The notes below the pieces were generated by a model, which saw only the letters and a list, made by a program, of their open reading frames with translations, ran no database searches and had not been told where the DNA came from. From Bin5 sp965220715 (lineage in GTDB: Bacteria > Chloroflexota > Anaerolineae > Caldilineales > Caldilineaceae): 64,000 bases of DNA. Positions 19,019-27,664 of this stretch are shown in pieces (position 1 is the stretch's first letter; every line of letters begins with the position of its first letter). The DNA lies in NCBI GenBank assembly GCA_965220715.1, contig OZ244843.1, positions 4,774,001 to 4,838,000 on the forward strand. Reading direction: 5' to 3'. Position numbers and translations under genes: made by a program.

Positions 19019-20110
19019 ATGAAACATACTCGACTTTATGAACGACATGTAGACCTGGGCGGACGCATGGTTCCGTTCGCAGGCTACGAACTGCCAGTTC
19101 AATACACAGCCGGCCCCAGTGCCGAGCATCGAAGCGTGCGCACCGCCGCCGGAGTGTTTGACATTGACCATATGGGTCAGTTTGCGCTCAGCGGCGAGGA
19201 TGCGCTGCCCTTTCTTCAATATGTGCAGGTGGCGGACGTTTCTAATCTGGCCGAATGGGAAGCCCGCTACAGCCTGCTCTGCTACGAAGACGGCACAATC
19301 GTCGATGACATTTTCATTTACCGGTTGCCCGAAAAGTGGCTCATCGTCGTCAACGCCGCCAACCGCGAAAAAGATTTCACCTGGCTGCAAAGCTTTACCC
19401 ATGGATATCGGGTTGAACTGACCGACATATCGGACGAAATCTACATGCTGGCCGTGCAAGGTCCCAGGGCAACCGCGATCCTGGACAGGATGAGCGCCGC
19501 CGACCTGGCTGCCGCGCCGCCCCGCTCAGCGCTGCAATCAGAAGTCGGCGGCATCGAGATGCTCCTGGGCCGCACCGGTTACACTGGAGAGGACGGTTTC
19601 GAACTCTATCTGCCGCCAGACAAGGCGGTAGCTTTCTGGGATGCGCTACTGACGGAGGGCGCGGCGGACGGCCTGTTGCCTTGTGGCCTTGCCGCCCGCG
19701 ATAGTTTGCGTTTTGAAGCCTGCATGTCTCTTTACGGCCACGAAATCGACGCCTCAACCAACCCGTTTGAAGCGCGGCTCGGCTGGGTCGTCGCCCTTCA
19801 GAAACCATCCTTCCTGGGGCGCAACGCGCTGTTGAAAGAGAAGCTGGAGGGCAGCGAGCGGTTCCTTGTGGCCTTTGAAATGATAGAAAAGGCCGTTCCC
19901 AGGGAGAACCACGGGATCATCGGTGCCGAGGGGAAAGTGGTCGGGCATGTTACCACCGGCATGAAAAGCCCGACCCTGGACAAATTTATCGGCCTGGGAT
20001 ACCTGCCGCGGGGTATGCACCGCCTCGGTTCGGAGATCCACATTGTTATCCGCGGCAGGCCGCGCAGGGCGCAAATATGCAGGCGACCGTTTTACAAGTC
20101 GACCCGTTGA
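19019..20110 (+). CDS. gcvT: Glycine cleavage system T protein (aminomethyltransferase)
   Basis: Transfers the aminomethyl group's carbon to tetrahydrofolate and releases ammonia. The 363-residue protein has MVPFAGYELPVQY near its start, GVFDIDHMGQ, YEDGTIVDDIFIYRL, LLGRTGYTGEDGFELYLP and CGLAARDSLRFEACMSLYGHEID, the usual GcvT signatures with the conserved folate-site aspartate. The C-terminal TTGMKSPTL is also typical. ATG 19019 was chosen over an earlier in-frame GTG-type start because it aligns with the family N-terminus (KHTRLYERHVDLGG). The gcvH and gcvP partners are not in the window. It is divergent from the sensor-ATPase gene. Confidence 0.93.
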   Translation: MKHTRLYERHVDLGGRMVPFAGYELPVQYTAGPSAEHRSVRTAAGVFDIDHMGQFALSGEDALPFLQYVQVADVSNLAEWEARYSLLCYEDGTIVDDIFIYRLPEKWLIVVNAANREKDFTWLQSFTHGYRVELTDISDEIYMLAVQGPRATAILDRMSAADLAAAPPRSALQSEVGGIEMLLGRTGYTGEDGFELYLPPDKAVAFWDALLTEGAADGLLPCGLAARDSLRFEACMSLYGHEIDASTNPFEARLGWVVALQKPSFLGRNALLKEKLEGSERFLVAFEMIEKAVPRENHGIIGAEGKVVGHVTTGMKSPTLDKFIGLGYLPRGMHRLGSEIHIVIRGRPRRAQICRRPFYKSTR

Positions 20111-20197
20111 CTCAAAGAAAGAAGCTGAGCGCAAAGTTACAGTTCAAGATTCCTCTTTTTCCACTTTTTCTGGTATTACCCTCAGAAAGTCGCATAT

Positions 20198-20226
20198 CTG
20201 ACAGTGACACTTCAAGGTGCTAGAAT
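20198..20226 (+). promoter_or_regulatory. Predicted sigma-70 promoter for the first hicAB pair
   Basis: CTGACA (20198-20203), a 17-bp spacer and TAGAAT (20221-20226) precede the hicA ATG at 20234. A start site about seven bases after the -10 box would fall at or next to the ATG, implying a leaderless transcript; no ribosome-binding site is visible before that ATG. Confidence 0.5.
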
Positions 20227-20233
20227 CATACAC

Positions 20234-20416
20234 ATGAAGATAAGGAGAGAGAGGGTAGCAAGGAGGCTGGAGCGGGAGGGCTGGTACTTGCAGAGGCACG
20301 GATCGAACCACGATATTTACCGGCATCCTCACATTTCCGGGACAGTTACCTTGCCATGTCATCGATAGCTCTCGCCTGAAGTCGCTCGATCGATTACCAA
20401 TAAGGCCGGCTGGGAG
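20234..20416 (+). pseudogene. hicA: hicA-type toxin interrupted by in-frame TAG
   Basis: The frame from ATG 20234 gives a HicA-like mRNA interferase (small dsRBD-like fold): MKIRRERVARRLEREGW, then RHGSNHDIYRHP with the catalytic-type histidine, then GTVTLPCHR. A TAG stop at 20366-20368 ends it at 44 residues. Directly after the stop the same frame continues LSPEVARSITNKAGW, which is the normal C-terminal helix of HicA, and runs without another stop into hicB. So one codon, probably Glu, Lys or Gln, has become TAG. The truncated product lacks the last helix and is likely inactive, unless the stop is read through. Start has no ribosome-binding site but a promoter ends seven bases before it. 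Confidence 0.72.
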
Positions 20417-20422
20417 GTGCAA

Positions 20423-20812
20423 ATGAGGTATCCAGCGTTAATCGACGGTGAGCGCGGCGCATACGGTATCGTGTTCCCAGACATTAAGGGCATTGCGGCC
20501 ATGGGGAGGACTTCGGATGAAGTTATCTTGAACGCGGCCGCGGTCTTACAGGACTATGCCATAGAAATGGAGCGGGATGGGCTGGCGCTGGTTAAGCCCA
20601 GTGCATTGGAGGATATTGAGGTTCCTGCAGGCTGCGTCTTAACATCCATCGTCCTGGTCCCCGCCGCGCCTGACAAACCAAGTGTGAGGCTGAATATCAT
20701 GTTGGACGCGGGAATTGCCGAGTTTATCGCCTCGGAATCCAAGCGACGCGGCATGTCGCGGAAGAATTACCTGGAGTGGATAGTGCGTCACACGGCTCAG
20801 GTAGGAGGGTAA
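20423..20812 (+). CDS. hicB: HicB-family antitoxin
   Basis: A 129-residue partner of the preceding hicA. The N-terminal partial-RNase-H-like domain shows RYPALIDGERGAYGIVFPDIKGIAAMG and LNAAAVLQDYAIEMERDG, the classic HicB pattern. The C-terminal part (NIMLDAGIAEFIASESKRRGMSRKNYLEWIV) resembles a ribbon-helix-helix DNA-binding domain, which in HicB represses its own operon. GGGAGG lies five bases before the ATG at 20423; GTG at 20417 is an alternative. The reading frame is the same as that of hicA, so read-through of the hicA stop would create a HicA-HicB fusion. Confidence 0.85.
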   Translation: MRYPALIDGERGAYGIVFPDIKGIAAMGRTSDEVILNAAAVLQDYAIEMERDGLALVKPSALEDIEVPAGCVLTSIVLVPAAPDKPSVRLNIMLDAGIAEFIASESKRRGMSRKNYLEWIVRHTAQVGG

Positions 20813-20928
20813 CGCCCGGACGCGCTGTCGAAAATGCAAAGACCGCAACTTTGGCAGGCTGTGCGTTCCTGCAGGTATCCAACCACGCTACGCAGGCAGC
20901 CGCCAATGCAAGACTGAGGAGGGGCAAT

Positions 20929-21243
20929 ATGGCCCACGAGCATGCAGAACCTGGGAAAGTAATCGACCTCAACACATTTGGCGAGTCAACTTCGACCGCT
21001 CTGGTCAAAGAGAGCGCGTTCGAGGCGATTCGACTCTATCTCAGTCCCGGCAAAAAGATTCCGCCGCATAAAGTTGACGGGCCAATTACGGTCCATTGCC
21101 TCAGCGGCTGCTGCACTTTTTTCATCGAAGAGGAATCAAGAGAGTTGGTTCCGGGTTCCTGGCTCTATTTGGAAGGAGGGACGATGCACTCACTGGAGGC
21201 GGAGGAAGAATGCATCGTATTGGTGACGATTTTGTTCGAGTAA
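20929..21243 (+). CDS. Small cupin-domain protein
   Basis: A 104-residue single-domain cupin. LSPGKKIPPHKVDGPITVHCLSG resembles cupin motif 1 with a metal-type histidine, and PGSWLYLEGGTMHSLEAEEEC resembles motif 2 with the conserved glycine, proline-like turn and histidine. Such small cupins may be sensors, isomerases or dioxygenase-like; nothing here decides. GAGGAGGGG precedes the ATG at 20929. A longer in-frame start at 20776 would overlap hicB and looks non-coding. It follows hicB by 116 bp on the same strand. Confidence 0.75.
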   Translation: MAHEHAEPGKVIDLNTFGESTSTALVKESAFEAIRLYLSPGKKIPPHKVDGPITVHCLSGCCTFFIEEESRELVPGSWLYLEGGTMHSLEAEEECIVLVTILFE

Positions 21244-21275
21244 GAGCGACTAGCATTGTTGGGGACGAACGTGTT

Positions 21276-21596
21276 TCAGTCAGGAAGGTGCGTGGAATCA
21301 CCCGTATATCGCGAGGACCTTGCGTTACGCGCTACTTCCCGCTCTTCGGATTTGGAAAGGGAAGGCTTGCCGTCAGCAAAGACTCCATACAGATCTTTGA
21401 GTGTCTCGCGCCGATGATGGGAAAGAGCTTCATCTGCAAGTCGTTCCAATAGATTCTCAGACTCGGGACGGTCGAAAAGCTCGGACCATCTCTGCTCTGA
21501 CTCCAATTCCGCCAAGAGAAGGCGCGCGAGTCTATCCTGTTCCTCTTGCGGGAGCGCCGCGGCTCTGTCGAATGCCTTTTGGAGAAGCCCGTTCAT
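21276..21596 (-). CDS. Small acidic protein resembling orphan type II antitoxins
   Basis: A 106-residue, highly charged and helical protein. Its start, NGLLQKAFDRAAALPQEEQDRLARLLLAELESEQRW, is typical of the addiction-module-like proteins often annotated as antitoxins next to PIN or RelE toxins. The C-terminal 40 residues (KPSLSKSEEREVARN...) are less familiar and might reflect a late frameshift. GGAAGGGG stands eight bases before the ATG at 21596. I find no toxin gene on either side, so it would be an orphan. The function is inferred from sequence style only. Confidence 0.55.
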   Translation of the reverse strand: MNGLLQKAFDRAAALPQEEQDRLARLLLAELESEQRWSELFDRPESENLLERLADEALSHHRRETLKDLYGVFADGKPSLSKSEEREVARNARSSRYTGDSTHLPD

Positions 21597-21761
21597 CAGT
21601 TTCACCCCTTCCTGAACCCTTGCAACTCTGAGTGCCCGTCACTGCCGTTTCAAGACTCCACGCAAATTATACACTACACAAGTCTATCTGCGCGGGCGCA
21701 TATCTGGCGACTTCCTTGGTGGTAACCTTGAAAACAGCGAACATACAGACGCTGGACAACT

Positions 21762-22754
21762 TCACAACCTCAACTCCTGCGTTCGGCCGCTGCGAATGGC
21801 CTCGAACGCCTTGAGCACCATCGCCGTCGCGCGCGTACCGTCACGGGGGCCAATGGGCGGCTCGGTATCGTCGAGCAGGCATCTGGCCCAGGCTTGCAGC
21901 TCGCCGAGTGCGCCCTCGGGATCAGAGCGGGCCGCAGGAGGCAACTCTTCCACGCTGATCGAATCAACTTCGCAGCCGCCAAAAGCAACTTTGTGGCAGC
22001 GGTCGTAGAGCGTGGCCGTGCGCTGGCCGTCCAGCACTTCGAAGAAGAACTTGGATGTGTAACGGGCATCTCCGCTGTCACCGGCGATGATGGATGCGAT
22101 GCTGCCATTTTCGAACTGTACCGACACGGCGGCGTTGTCGACCAGCCCATACTCCGGATGGGTCAACGCGCCGCCGGCGGCGCTGATGCGCACCGGCTCC
22201 GATTCGTTTAGCCAGTAAACCAGGTCAAAGGCATGGCAGCCATTGGAGAGTACGGGGCCGCCTCCGCGTTCCGGCGTAAGCGGCCAGCCTTTCATGTTGG
22301 GATGCAGGCTCTGGCCCACTGTAACCAGGGGTCGGCTGATGACTTCCTTAACCTTGGCGACCAGCGGGGCGAAGCGAAACTTGAATCCCACCATCAGTTT
22401 GACACCGGCCTTGGCCACCGCCTCTTCGATCTCCAGGCACTCCTCGATTGTGAGCGCCATCGGTTTCTCCAGGAAGATGTGCTTACCCGCCGCGGCCGCC
22501 TGGATCGCGAGGGGGGTGTGCGAATCATGGTGCGTGGCGATTAGAACGGCGTCGATCCCGTCGTCGCGCCACACGGTTTCGACGTCGGTCGTGTGGTAGC
22601 GGCCGCCGAACTCCTGGCAGGCGCTGGCGGCGGCATCTTCGAAGGCATCGACATAACCCACAAAGTTCAACTCCGATACTTCTCTGGCGCGGCGCAGATG
22701 ACTGCGTCCCATGCCTCCGCAACCGATCAGTGCCATATTGACTGAAGCTGACAT
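21762..22754 (-). CDS. Gfo/Idh/MocA family oxidoreductase
   Basis: NAD(P)-dependent sugar or cyclitol dehydrogenase of 330 residues. The Rossmann motif ALIGCGGMGRSHL lies at residues 8-20. FLEKPMALTIEECLEIEEA carries the family EKP motif, and GPVLSNGCHAFDLVYWL has the conserved catalytic-region histidine and aspartate. ATG 22754 is preceded by GGAGGAAACCAG, better than the in-frame ATG at 22775. It stands alone between the small antitoxin-like gene and the MITE-like element. Substrate cannot be deduced; related accessory genes in this region point to sugar or cyclitol breakdown. Confidence 0.88.
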   Translation of the reverse strand: MSASVNMALIGCGGMGRSHLRRAREVSELNFVGYVDAFEDAAASACQEFGGRYHTTDVETVWRDDGIDAVLIATHHDSHTPLAIQAAAAGKHIFLEKPMALTIEECLEIEEAVAKAGVKLMVGFKFRFAPLVAKVKEVISRPLVTVGQSLHPNMKGWPLTPERGGGPVLSNGCHAFDLVYWLNESEPVRISAAGGALTHPEYGLVDNAAVSVQFENGSIASIIAGDSGDARYTSKFFFEVLDGQRTATLYDRCHKVAFGGCEVDSISVEELPPAARSDPEGALGELQAWARCLLDDTEPPIGPRDGTRATAMVLKAFEAIRSGRTQELRL

Positions 22755-22830
22755 TCTGGTTTCCTCCGCATTCAATGGCCAGCGAGACCGCCAGCATCAG
22801 GCTGGACATTTATGGTGCCCAGACGAATTG

Positions 22831-23017
22831 TTAGGTTCCGTTGACGTTCGGAAATGACTGTTCAGAATGTGACAATAATTGGATGTATGCGGTCAGGAAC
22901 GGACTGTCATTCGCGTGATTCTCGTGATCGACGACCATAATCTGCGTCGACGCCGTTAATCATCTCAATCACATAATCACATAAATCACAGTTCAGACAA
23001 TTGTCAACGAGCCCTGG
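22831..23017. mobile_element. MITE-like element, copy A (187 bp)
   Basis: The left end reads TTAGGTTCCGTTGAC and the right end, read inward on the minus strand, CCAGGGCTCGTTGAC. They are imperfect inverted repeats of each other. Both end types, plus the inner GACTGTTCAGA and TTGTCTGAAC blocks, recur at the two ends of the element at 51399-51690, in the opposite orientation. No transposase frame is present, so it would be non-autonomous. It lies between the Gfo/Idh start and a truncated permease remnant. Confidence 0.65.
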
Positions 23018-23051
23018 ACAGCTATAGGCTTTGCTGCGAAACCGATTCGGG

Positions 23052-23507
23052 TTAAGGCAAAAGAGTTTCCCCCAGCACGATCTCCACATGATCTTCGAGG
23101 CCGGTCAGAAAGGCCAGCCCGGCCGACTGAGATTGGCGCAGATCTTCGGGCAGTTCTTTGTCGACGGCGGCCAGAAACTTGACGACGCGCGTCGAGCCGT
23201 AGCGGGTCATGCGGGTCAGCGGTAAGCCCGGAAGCTCGGCGGCGCGTTGACGCATGAAGTCATCGGCTCGCCTGTACTGTTCGAGCGAAGTCGAGCTCGA
23301 GAAGGGCACTCGGTGCACGAGGAGCAGGCTGGAGAGGGGGAGTTCGGCCTTCTGCGCAGCCAGTTCGCTACGCAGAAATCTGTCCAATGCCGCATTGGTG
23401 AAGAGGGGAATCGCCGCGATCAGGGCAACCGTGATCACAAGGCCGACAACCACAAAGGTCATTGGCTGCCACTTGCTCAGATTGCGCCGCAGCGCCAGTT
23501 CCATCAT
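23052..23507 (-). pseudogene. N-terminal remnant of an FtsX/MacB-type ABC permease
   Basis: The 151-residue frame starts LALRRNLSKWQPMTFVVVGLVITVALIAAIPLFTNAALD, one membrane helix followed by an extracytoplasmic stretch. It looks like the beginning of the very long FtsX-like permeases common in Chloroflexota (often 800-1200 residues). It stops after about 150 residues, 35 bp from the edge of MITE-like copy A, and no remainder is found downstream. I interpret it as a truncated leftover. A small single-helix protein is the alternative; no strong ribosome-binding site supports it. Confidence 0.5.
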
Positions 23508-23559
23508 ATTGAAACACCGATAGCGAGCGTTCGCGACTGGTGCAGTGGGTGGCCACCGA

Positions 23560-24807
23560 TCAGTGGCCGCTGACCACAGGCCGCCGCCTTTGCTGGGCCA
23601 CGAGCGGACGATTCCCCTGCGGCGTCACCACATACGACTGCTCGATGTGCAGAGAACCGACGCCGGGCATGAAGAGCGGGGCCTCCAGATTGAGAACCAT
23701 ATCCACCTCCAGGATCAAGTCTGACGGAAGGTCCACGCAGTCATCCTTGACGCGAAGCCCGTTGTCGGGGACAACTATCGGGTAGTCGCGCACTTCCAGG
23801 CCCACACCGTGCCCGTGGGGGAAGGATGCTGTAATGCCGCGGTCGTGCAGCTCCTGAACCATGGCGTCCGCTGCTGCCGACGCCTTCGCGCCCGGCTGCA
23901 GCGCCTCCCCGCCGGCGTCCATGCAGGCGCGCAACGCCGCATGGCGCTCGCTCAACTCCGGCGATAGTTCTCGCATCGCCAATGTCGTGCCGCTGTCGGA
24001 GAAACAGTACTGGTAGATGCAGCCAAAATCGACGTAGAGCACATCATCCTCTGCTAGTTGGTAGTTGGTCTCAGTCGTCATACCCAGGCCGCGCACGCCG
24101 AAGGCAAAGTGATCTAAATCGGCGCCCAATCGCGCCGCCTGTGCCCGGTAGTGCTCTGCCAGCTCGGAGACCGGCCGTCCCGGGCGGGACATAGCCAGAG
24201 ATTCCATCGCCGCCTGCTCGTTGATCTCAGCCGAACGGGTCAGGCGCTGGATCTCTTCGGCGCTCTTCACCATCCGAATCAGGCGGATCAGATCAGCGCA
24301 ATTTCTGAGCGATGCTCCCGGCAGCGCCCGCCTGATCAGATCATTCGTTTCTGCAGGCAGTCCCTCCATCTCCAGCCCGATGCGCGCGCCCGTCAGCCCG
24401 CGTTGGTTCAGGATGCTCAGCAGCGCGTCGGTCGCGGTGGCGTTGCCATGCGAGGCATGAAGCAGTTCCTGGAAGCGGCGCAGCGACTGCGGCAGTTCGC
24501 CCGCCGGCAGCGAGTCGTCGAGGCCCGCGCTGCCGAAGATGTGCAGGTCCTTCACCCACAACTCCTCGGCGTTGACGGCAAACAGTGGGTTGACAACCAG
24601 CGCCGGCTCGCCCTCAAGCGGGAAGACGGCATAGGCCTGGGCCAGGTTGGAGGATGCCCCCGGCACCATCATGAACTCTTTGAATAGCGGATCGATCCAG
24701 CAGAAGTAGTCGGTGAAATAAGTGATATTGACCGGCGATGTCGCGACCAGTACATCCAGCCCGTACTCCCGCATATAGTCTATGGCCCGCGCACGATTGA
24801 AAAGCAT
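23560..24807 (-). CDS. M24 family metallopeptidase (Xaa-Pro peptidase-like)
   Basis: A 415-residue enzyme with a creatinase-like N-domain (MREYGLDVLVATSPVNITYFTDY) and a pita-bread C-domain. Metal ligands are visible: aspartates in VDFGCIYQY and SDSGTTLA, histidine in FPHGHGVGLEVRDYP, and glutamates in LNLEAPLF and HIEQSYVV. GGAGGAGA precedes the ATG at 24807. The last residues (RRRPVVSGH) and the stop codon are encoded by a copy of the dispersed TGGC/CACTG repeat, so the natural C-terminus may have been altered. It is co-oriented with the SDR gene 37 bp upstream, probably one operon. Confidence 0.9.
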   Translation of the reverse strand: MLFNRARAIDYMREYGLDVLVATSPVNITYFTDYFCWIDPLFKEFMMVPGASSNLAQAYAVFPLEGEPALVVNPLFAVNAEELWVKDLHIFGSAGLDDSLPAGELPQSLRRFQELLHASHGNATATDALLSILNQRGLTGARIGLEMEGLPAETNDLIRRALPGASLRNCADLIRLIRMVKSAEEIQRLTRSAEINEQAAMESLAMSRPGRPVSELAEHYRAQAARLGADLDHFAFGVRGLGMTTETNYQLAEDDVLYVDFGCIYQYCFSDSGTTLAMRELSPELSERHAALRACMDAGGEALQPGAKASAAADAMVQELHDRGITASFPHGHGVGLEVRDYPIVVPDNGLRVKDDCVDLPSDLILEVDMVLNLEAPLFMPGVGSLHIEQSYVVTPQGNRPLVAQQRRRPVVSGH

Positions 24808-24844
24808 GATCTACTCTCCTCCAGTGGTTCGAGGCCGGCGCCTC

Positions 24845-25675
24845 TCAGAGACCCGGCACGTATCCCTGGCCCCATTGTTCCTGGCGCGGCTCGCGGAAAT
24901 CGCCCGACAGGGGCATGATCGCCAGCATGCCGCCATCGATCACGAGCGTCTGGCCGACGATGTAGCGGCTCTCGTCGGACGCAAGAAAAAGAGCGAGTTT
25001 GCCGATATCGTGGGGCGCGCCGATCAGACCGGCCGGAATGGTGGTGCCAGCCGACTGCTGGTCGAATTCGCCCAGGACTTTGAGATGATTTTCGACCAGA
25101 ATCCAGCCGGGGGCAATGGCGTTGACGCGGACCCCCTTGGTCGCCAGTTCCAGGGCGAGGACGCGCGTGAAACCGACGATGGCGGCCTTGGTGCCGGCGT
25201 AAATCGTGTGCTCGGTCATCCCCGCAAAGGCATGCACCGAGGTCAGATTGATGACGGCCCCGCTCCCCTGCTCGATCATGGTGGGCACGGCCGCCTGGGT
25301 CAGAAAGTACATGCCCCTGATATTCACATCATAGAGCGTGTCGAACTGTTCGGGCGTCACCTGCAAAAATGGCTTGTTCATGGTGATGCCGGCGTTGTTT
25401 ACCAGCACGTCAAGCCCGCCCAGGAATTCGATCGCTTGCGATGCCAGCGCCCGCACCTGTTCGATGTCGGCCAGGTCCGCCTGGAAAGCCTCGGCCGTGC
25501 CGCCGTCGCTTCGGATCTCGTCAACCGCGCTGGCCGCCCCGGCCTCGCTGTGGGCGTAGTGCAGCACGACGGCTGCGCCCTCGCGCGCGAACTCCAGGGC
25601 AACGCCGCGCCCAATGCCGGTGCCGGATCCAGTCACGAGTACCCGCCTGCCCTCCATTCTCCGCGATTGCGTCAT
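24845..25675 (-). CDS. Short-chain dehydrogenase/reductase (SDR)
   Basis: Classical SDR of 276 residues. The cofactor motif is VTGSGTGIGRG (TGxxxGIG), NNAG lies near residue 93, and the catalytic set is the serine in INLTSVHAF with YAGTK. IAPGWILVENHL is the usual PG motif, and IVGQTLVIDGGM ends the core. A tail of about 20 residues (FREPRQEQWGQGYVPGL) is extra. GGGAG precedes the ATG at 25675. Transcribed toward the M24 peptidase gene. Likely oxidises a sugar or hydroxy acid; specificity unknown. Confidence 0.9.
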   Translation of the reverse strand: MTQSRRMEGRRVLVTGSGTGIGRGVALEFAREGAAVVLHYAHSEAGAASAVDEIRSDGGTAEAFQADLADIEQVRALASQAIEFLGGLDVLVNNAGITMNKPFLQVTPEQFDTLYDVNIRGMYFLTQAAVPTMIEQGSGAVINLTSVHAFAGMTEHTIYAGTKAAIVGFTRVLALELATKGVRVNAIAPGWILVENHLKVLGEFDQQSAGTTIPAGLIGAPHDIGKLALFLASDESRYIVGQTLVIDGGMLAIMPLSGDFREPRQEQWGQGYVPGL

Positions 25676-25705
25676 CTTCTGTTCTCCCTGGTGCGCGAAT
25701 GGTGA

Positions 25706-25850
25706 TTAGGGGTCGTTGACACTTGGAACTGACTATTCAAAATGTGACAAAAACCGGACGCCGGTGGGCAGAATCGGACCGTTCCCAGCCTGATTCTCCG
25801 GTTCCACTACCAAAATCTGCGGCGACCCCAAAAACTCCTCTTCGCCGCCT
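25706..25850. mobile_element. MITE-like element, copy B (partial)
   Basis: TTAGGGGTCGTTGACACTT at 25706 matches the end type of copy A, and the next roughly 125 bp align loosely with copy A (GACTATTCAAAATGTGACAA against GACTGTTCAGAATGTGACAA; CCAAAATCTGCGGCGAC against CATAATCTGCGTCGAC). I could not find the opposite end, so the right boundary given is approximate. Confidence 0.5.
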
Positions 25851-25884
25851 ATCAGACCATTCGCGAATCAAAAAAAGGTGTTCT

Positions 25885-26050
25885 CCACGTCCCTCCGCGG
25901 ACAAAAGGTGTTGCAGTTGCCCTTCTGCAGTTGCAGTTCTCCGTGGCCCTCCGTGGACAAAAGGTGTTGCAGTTGCAGTTCTCCGCGTCCCTCCGCGGAT
26001 CATAAAAGGTCTTCCTCGTGCCCCTTTGTGGCCGTTCGCGGACAGACCAC
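25885..26050. repeat. Tandem-like CTCCGCGTCCCTCCGCGG repeats
   Basis: TTCTCC-(G/A)(C/T)G-(T/G)CCCTCCG-(C/T)GGAC plus AAAAGGTGTTGCAGTTGCAG recurs three times in about 165 bp. Similar CCGCGTCCCTCCGCG blocks occur inside the MITE-like copy C (51508-51570). Each is partly palindromic. No coding signal. Confidence 0.6.
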
Positions 26051-26365
26051 ATTCTAATCCTGCAAATCTCAGTGGATTGTGATGTGTGGATTTGGGGATA
26101 GTATACACGACGTACGATATTGCGCTAACCGCCGACGGCCGGTGAATACTGGAGATTGACCAACTGCGCGGACTCTTCTATGATGGCCGTGCCTTAACGA
26201 GACATTCCCCGCAAGGTTGCACGCAAGCATCCGCGCGTCAGCCACACATGCTACACCCGGGCGCGCTCTACTGATACCAAGGACAGTTCTCCGCCGTGAG
26301 CATATTAGCGAGTTGCGCTGACAGTTCCCAGGTCGAATCCCGTCCCCATGCGAAAGGCATTTGAC

Positions 26366-27376
26366 ATGAAACTCGGCATGAACACCTTCTTTATCAATAT
26401 GTTGGATTTCGAAGAGGGTCTACAATTTTGCCAGGAGCAGGGCGTACAGGCCGTCGAAGTGGCAGCGGTCGGTCCTGCCGCCAGGCAATACTGCGATGTC
26501 GACAGGCTGCTCGCAGATCAGGGCGAATTAGAGCGCTGGCTGGATATCTACGCCGCGCACGGCCTTGAAATTTACTCCTTCGCCGGGCACGGCACGCCCC
26601 TGGTGCCCGACCCCCGCATTGCGGAGGAGTATTCACGCCAGTTTCGCCAAAGCTGCGCCCTTATGGAGCGGGTCGGCTGCACCCGGTTGGTCGTGGTGGC
26701 CGGTCTGCCCGAAGGGGCCGAGGGCGATAGTCTGCCGGCTTGGATTGTCAACACCGACCTGCCCTTCCTGCGCGACGCCCTCGAATGGCAGTGGGAGCGG
26801 CGACTGCTACCTTATTGGAAAGAGCATGGCCAGATCGCGGCCGACCACGGGGTGACGCTGTGCTTCGAAATGCAGATCAACGACATGGTTCACAGTCCGG
26901 TCAAGCTGCGCCGATTGCGCGACGAGCTAGGTCCGGTGGTGGCCTGCAACTATGACATCTCGCACATGTGGGTGCAGGGGATCGACCCGCTGGCAGCCAT
27001 CCACGAGTTGGGCGACCTCATCCAGGCAGTTCATCTAAAGGATACGCTGTTCCACGAACCAAATGTGCGGCTGCGCGGCTACTTCGACTCGACCGACCTC
27101 AAGCAGTACCAGCATCGTTCGTGGACGTTCACAATCCCGGGCTGGGGACACGATGCCCACACTTGGCGCGAGGTCATTTCGACGTTGCGCTTTGTCGGCT
27201 ATGACGGCATTCTGACTCTGGAAATGGAGAGCGAGTATATTGAGATCAGGGAGGGGCTGGAAAAGGCGGCCGCCTTCATCAGGCCGATGCTGCTGGAAAA
27301 GCCGGTAGGCACGGCCTGGTGGCAGATCGCCCCGGTGCATGAACTTTGGAAGGAGACGAAGGAGGAGGGTGAGTAA
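26366..27376 (+). CDS. TIM-barrel sugar phosphate isomerase/epimerase
   Basis: A 336-residue member of the AP endonuclease family 2/xylose-isomerase-like barrel. It begins KLGMNTFFINMLDFEEGL. Metal ligands typical of the family are placed in FEMQIN (Glu), CNYDISHM (Asp and His), VHLKDTLF (His and Asp) and LEMESEY (Glu near the C-terminus). Members isomerise or epimerise sugars or inosose-type compounds. AAAGG stands upstream of the ATG at 26366; an in-frame ATG at 26348 is an alternative. It leads a plus-strand set with an epimerase and an amidohydrolase further on. Confidence 0.85.
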   Translation: MKLGMNTFFINMLDFEEGLQFCQEQGVQAVEVAAVGPAARQYCDVDRLLADQGELERWLDIYAAHGLEIYSFAGHGTPLVPDPRIAEEYSRQFRQSCALMERVGCTRLVVVAGLPEGAEGDSLPAWIVNTDLPFLRDALEWQWERRLLPYWKEHGQIAADHGVTLCFEMQINDMVHSPVKLRRLRDELGPVVACNYDISHMWVQGIDPLAAIHELGDLIQAVHLKDTLFHEPNVRLRGYFDSTDLKQYQHRSWTFTIPGWGHDAHTWREVISTLRFVGYDGILTLEMESEYIEIREGLEKAAAFIRPMLLEKPVGTAWWQIAPVHELWKETKEEGE

Positions 27377-27664
27377 CCACGGGAAGAGTCATCGAGTCTG
27401 GTGGGAGAGCGGGCGCGGGGGTGGACGCATAAGAAACCTGGATGTTAAACGAACTCGACTACCTCGTACAGTGATCAGCGTCAGCCGCAGTTGCCTGGAT
27501 GCACCTCATTTTTTCACTTTTCGCGGTCTAACCAGTGGAGCCAACCATAAGCCTGACCAAGACCAGGATGGTAATTGCCGCAAGGAGAATCCCGAGTCGA
27601 ATGATGCCAATCCGTGGGCTCCTGATGCCTTGCGATTTGCAGATCGCTTGAGAGGCATACGTTT

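Larger units (their letters stand above)
25676..26365. other. 690-bp divergent intergenic region with repeats
   Basis: Between the divergent SDR and TIM-barrel genes. It holds a partial MITE-like copy B (from 25706) and a block of CTCCGCG/CCGCGGACAAAA repeats (25885-26050). The remainder, 26100-26347, shows no gene; both promoters must lie here but none stands out. Confidence 0.5.

Noticed and set aside
25737..26108. Minus-strand frame with Cys/Arg-rich text
   Set aside because: Produced by the CTCCGCG and TTGCAG repeats; no conserved protein features.
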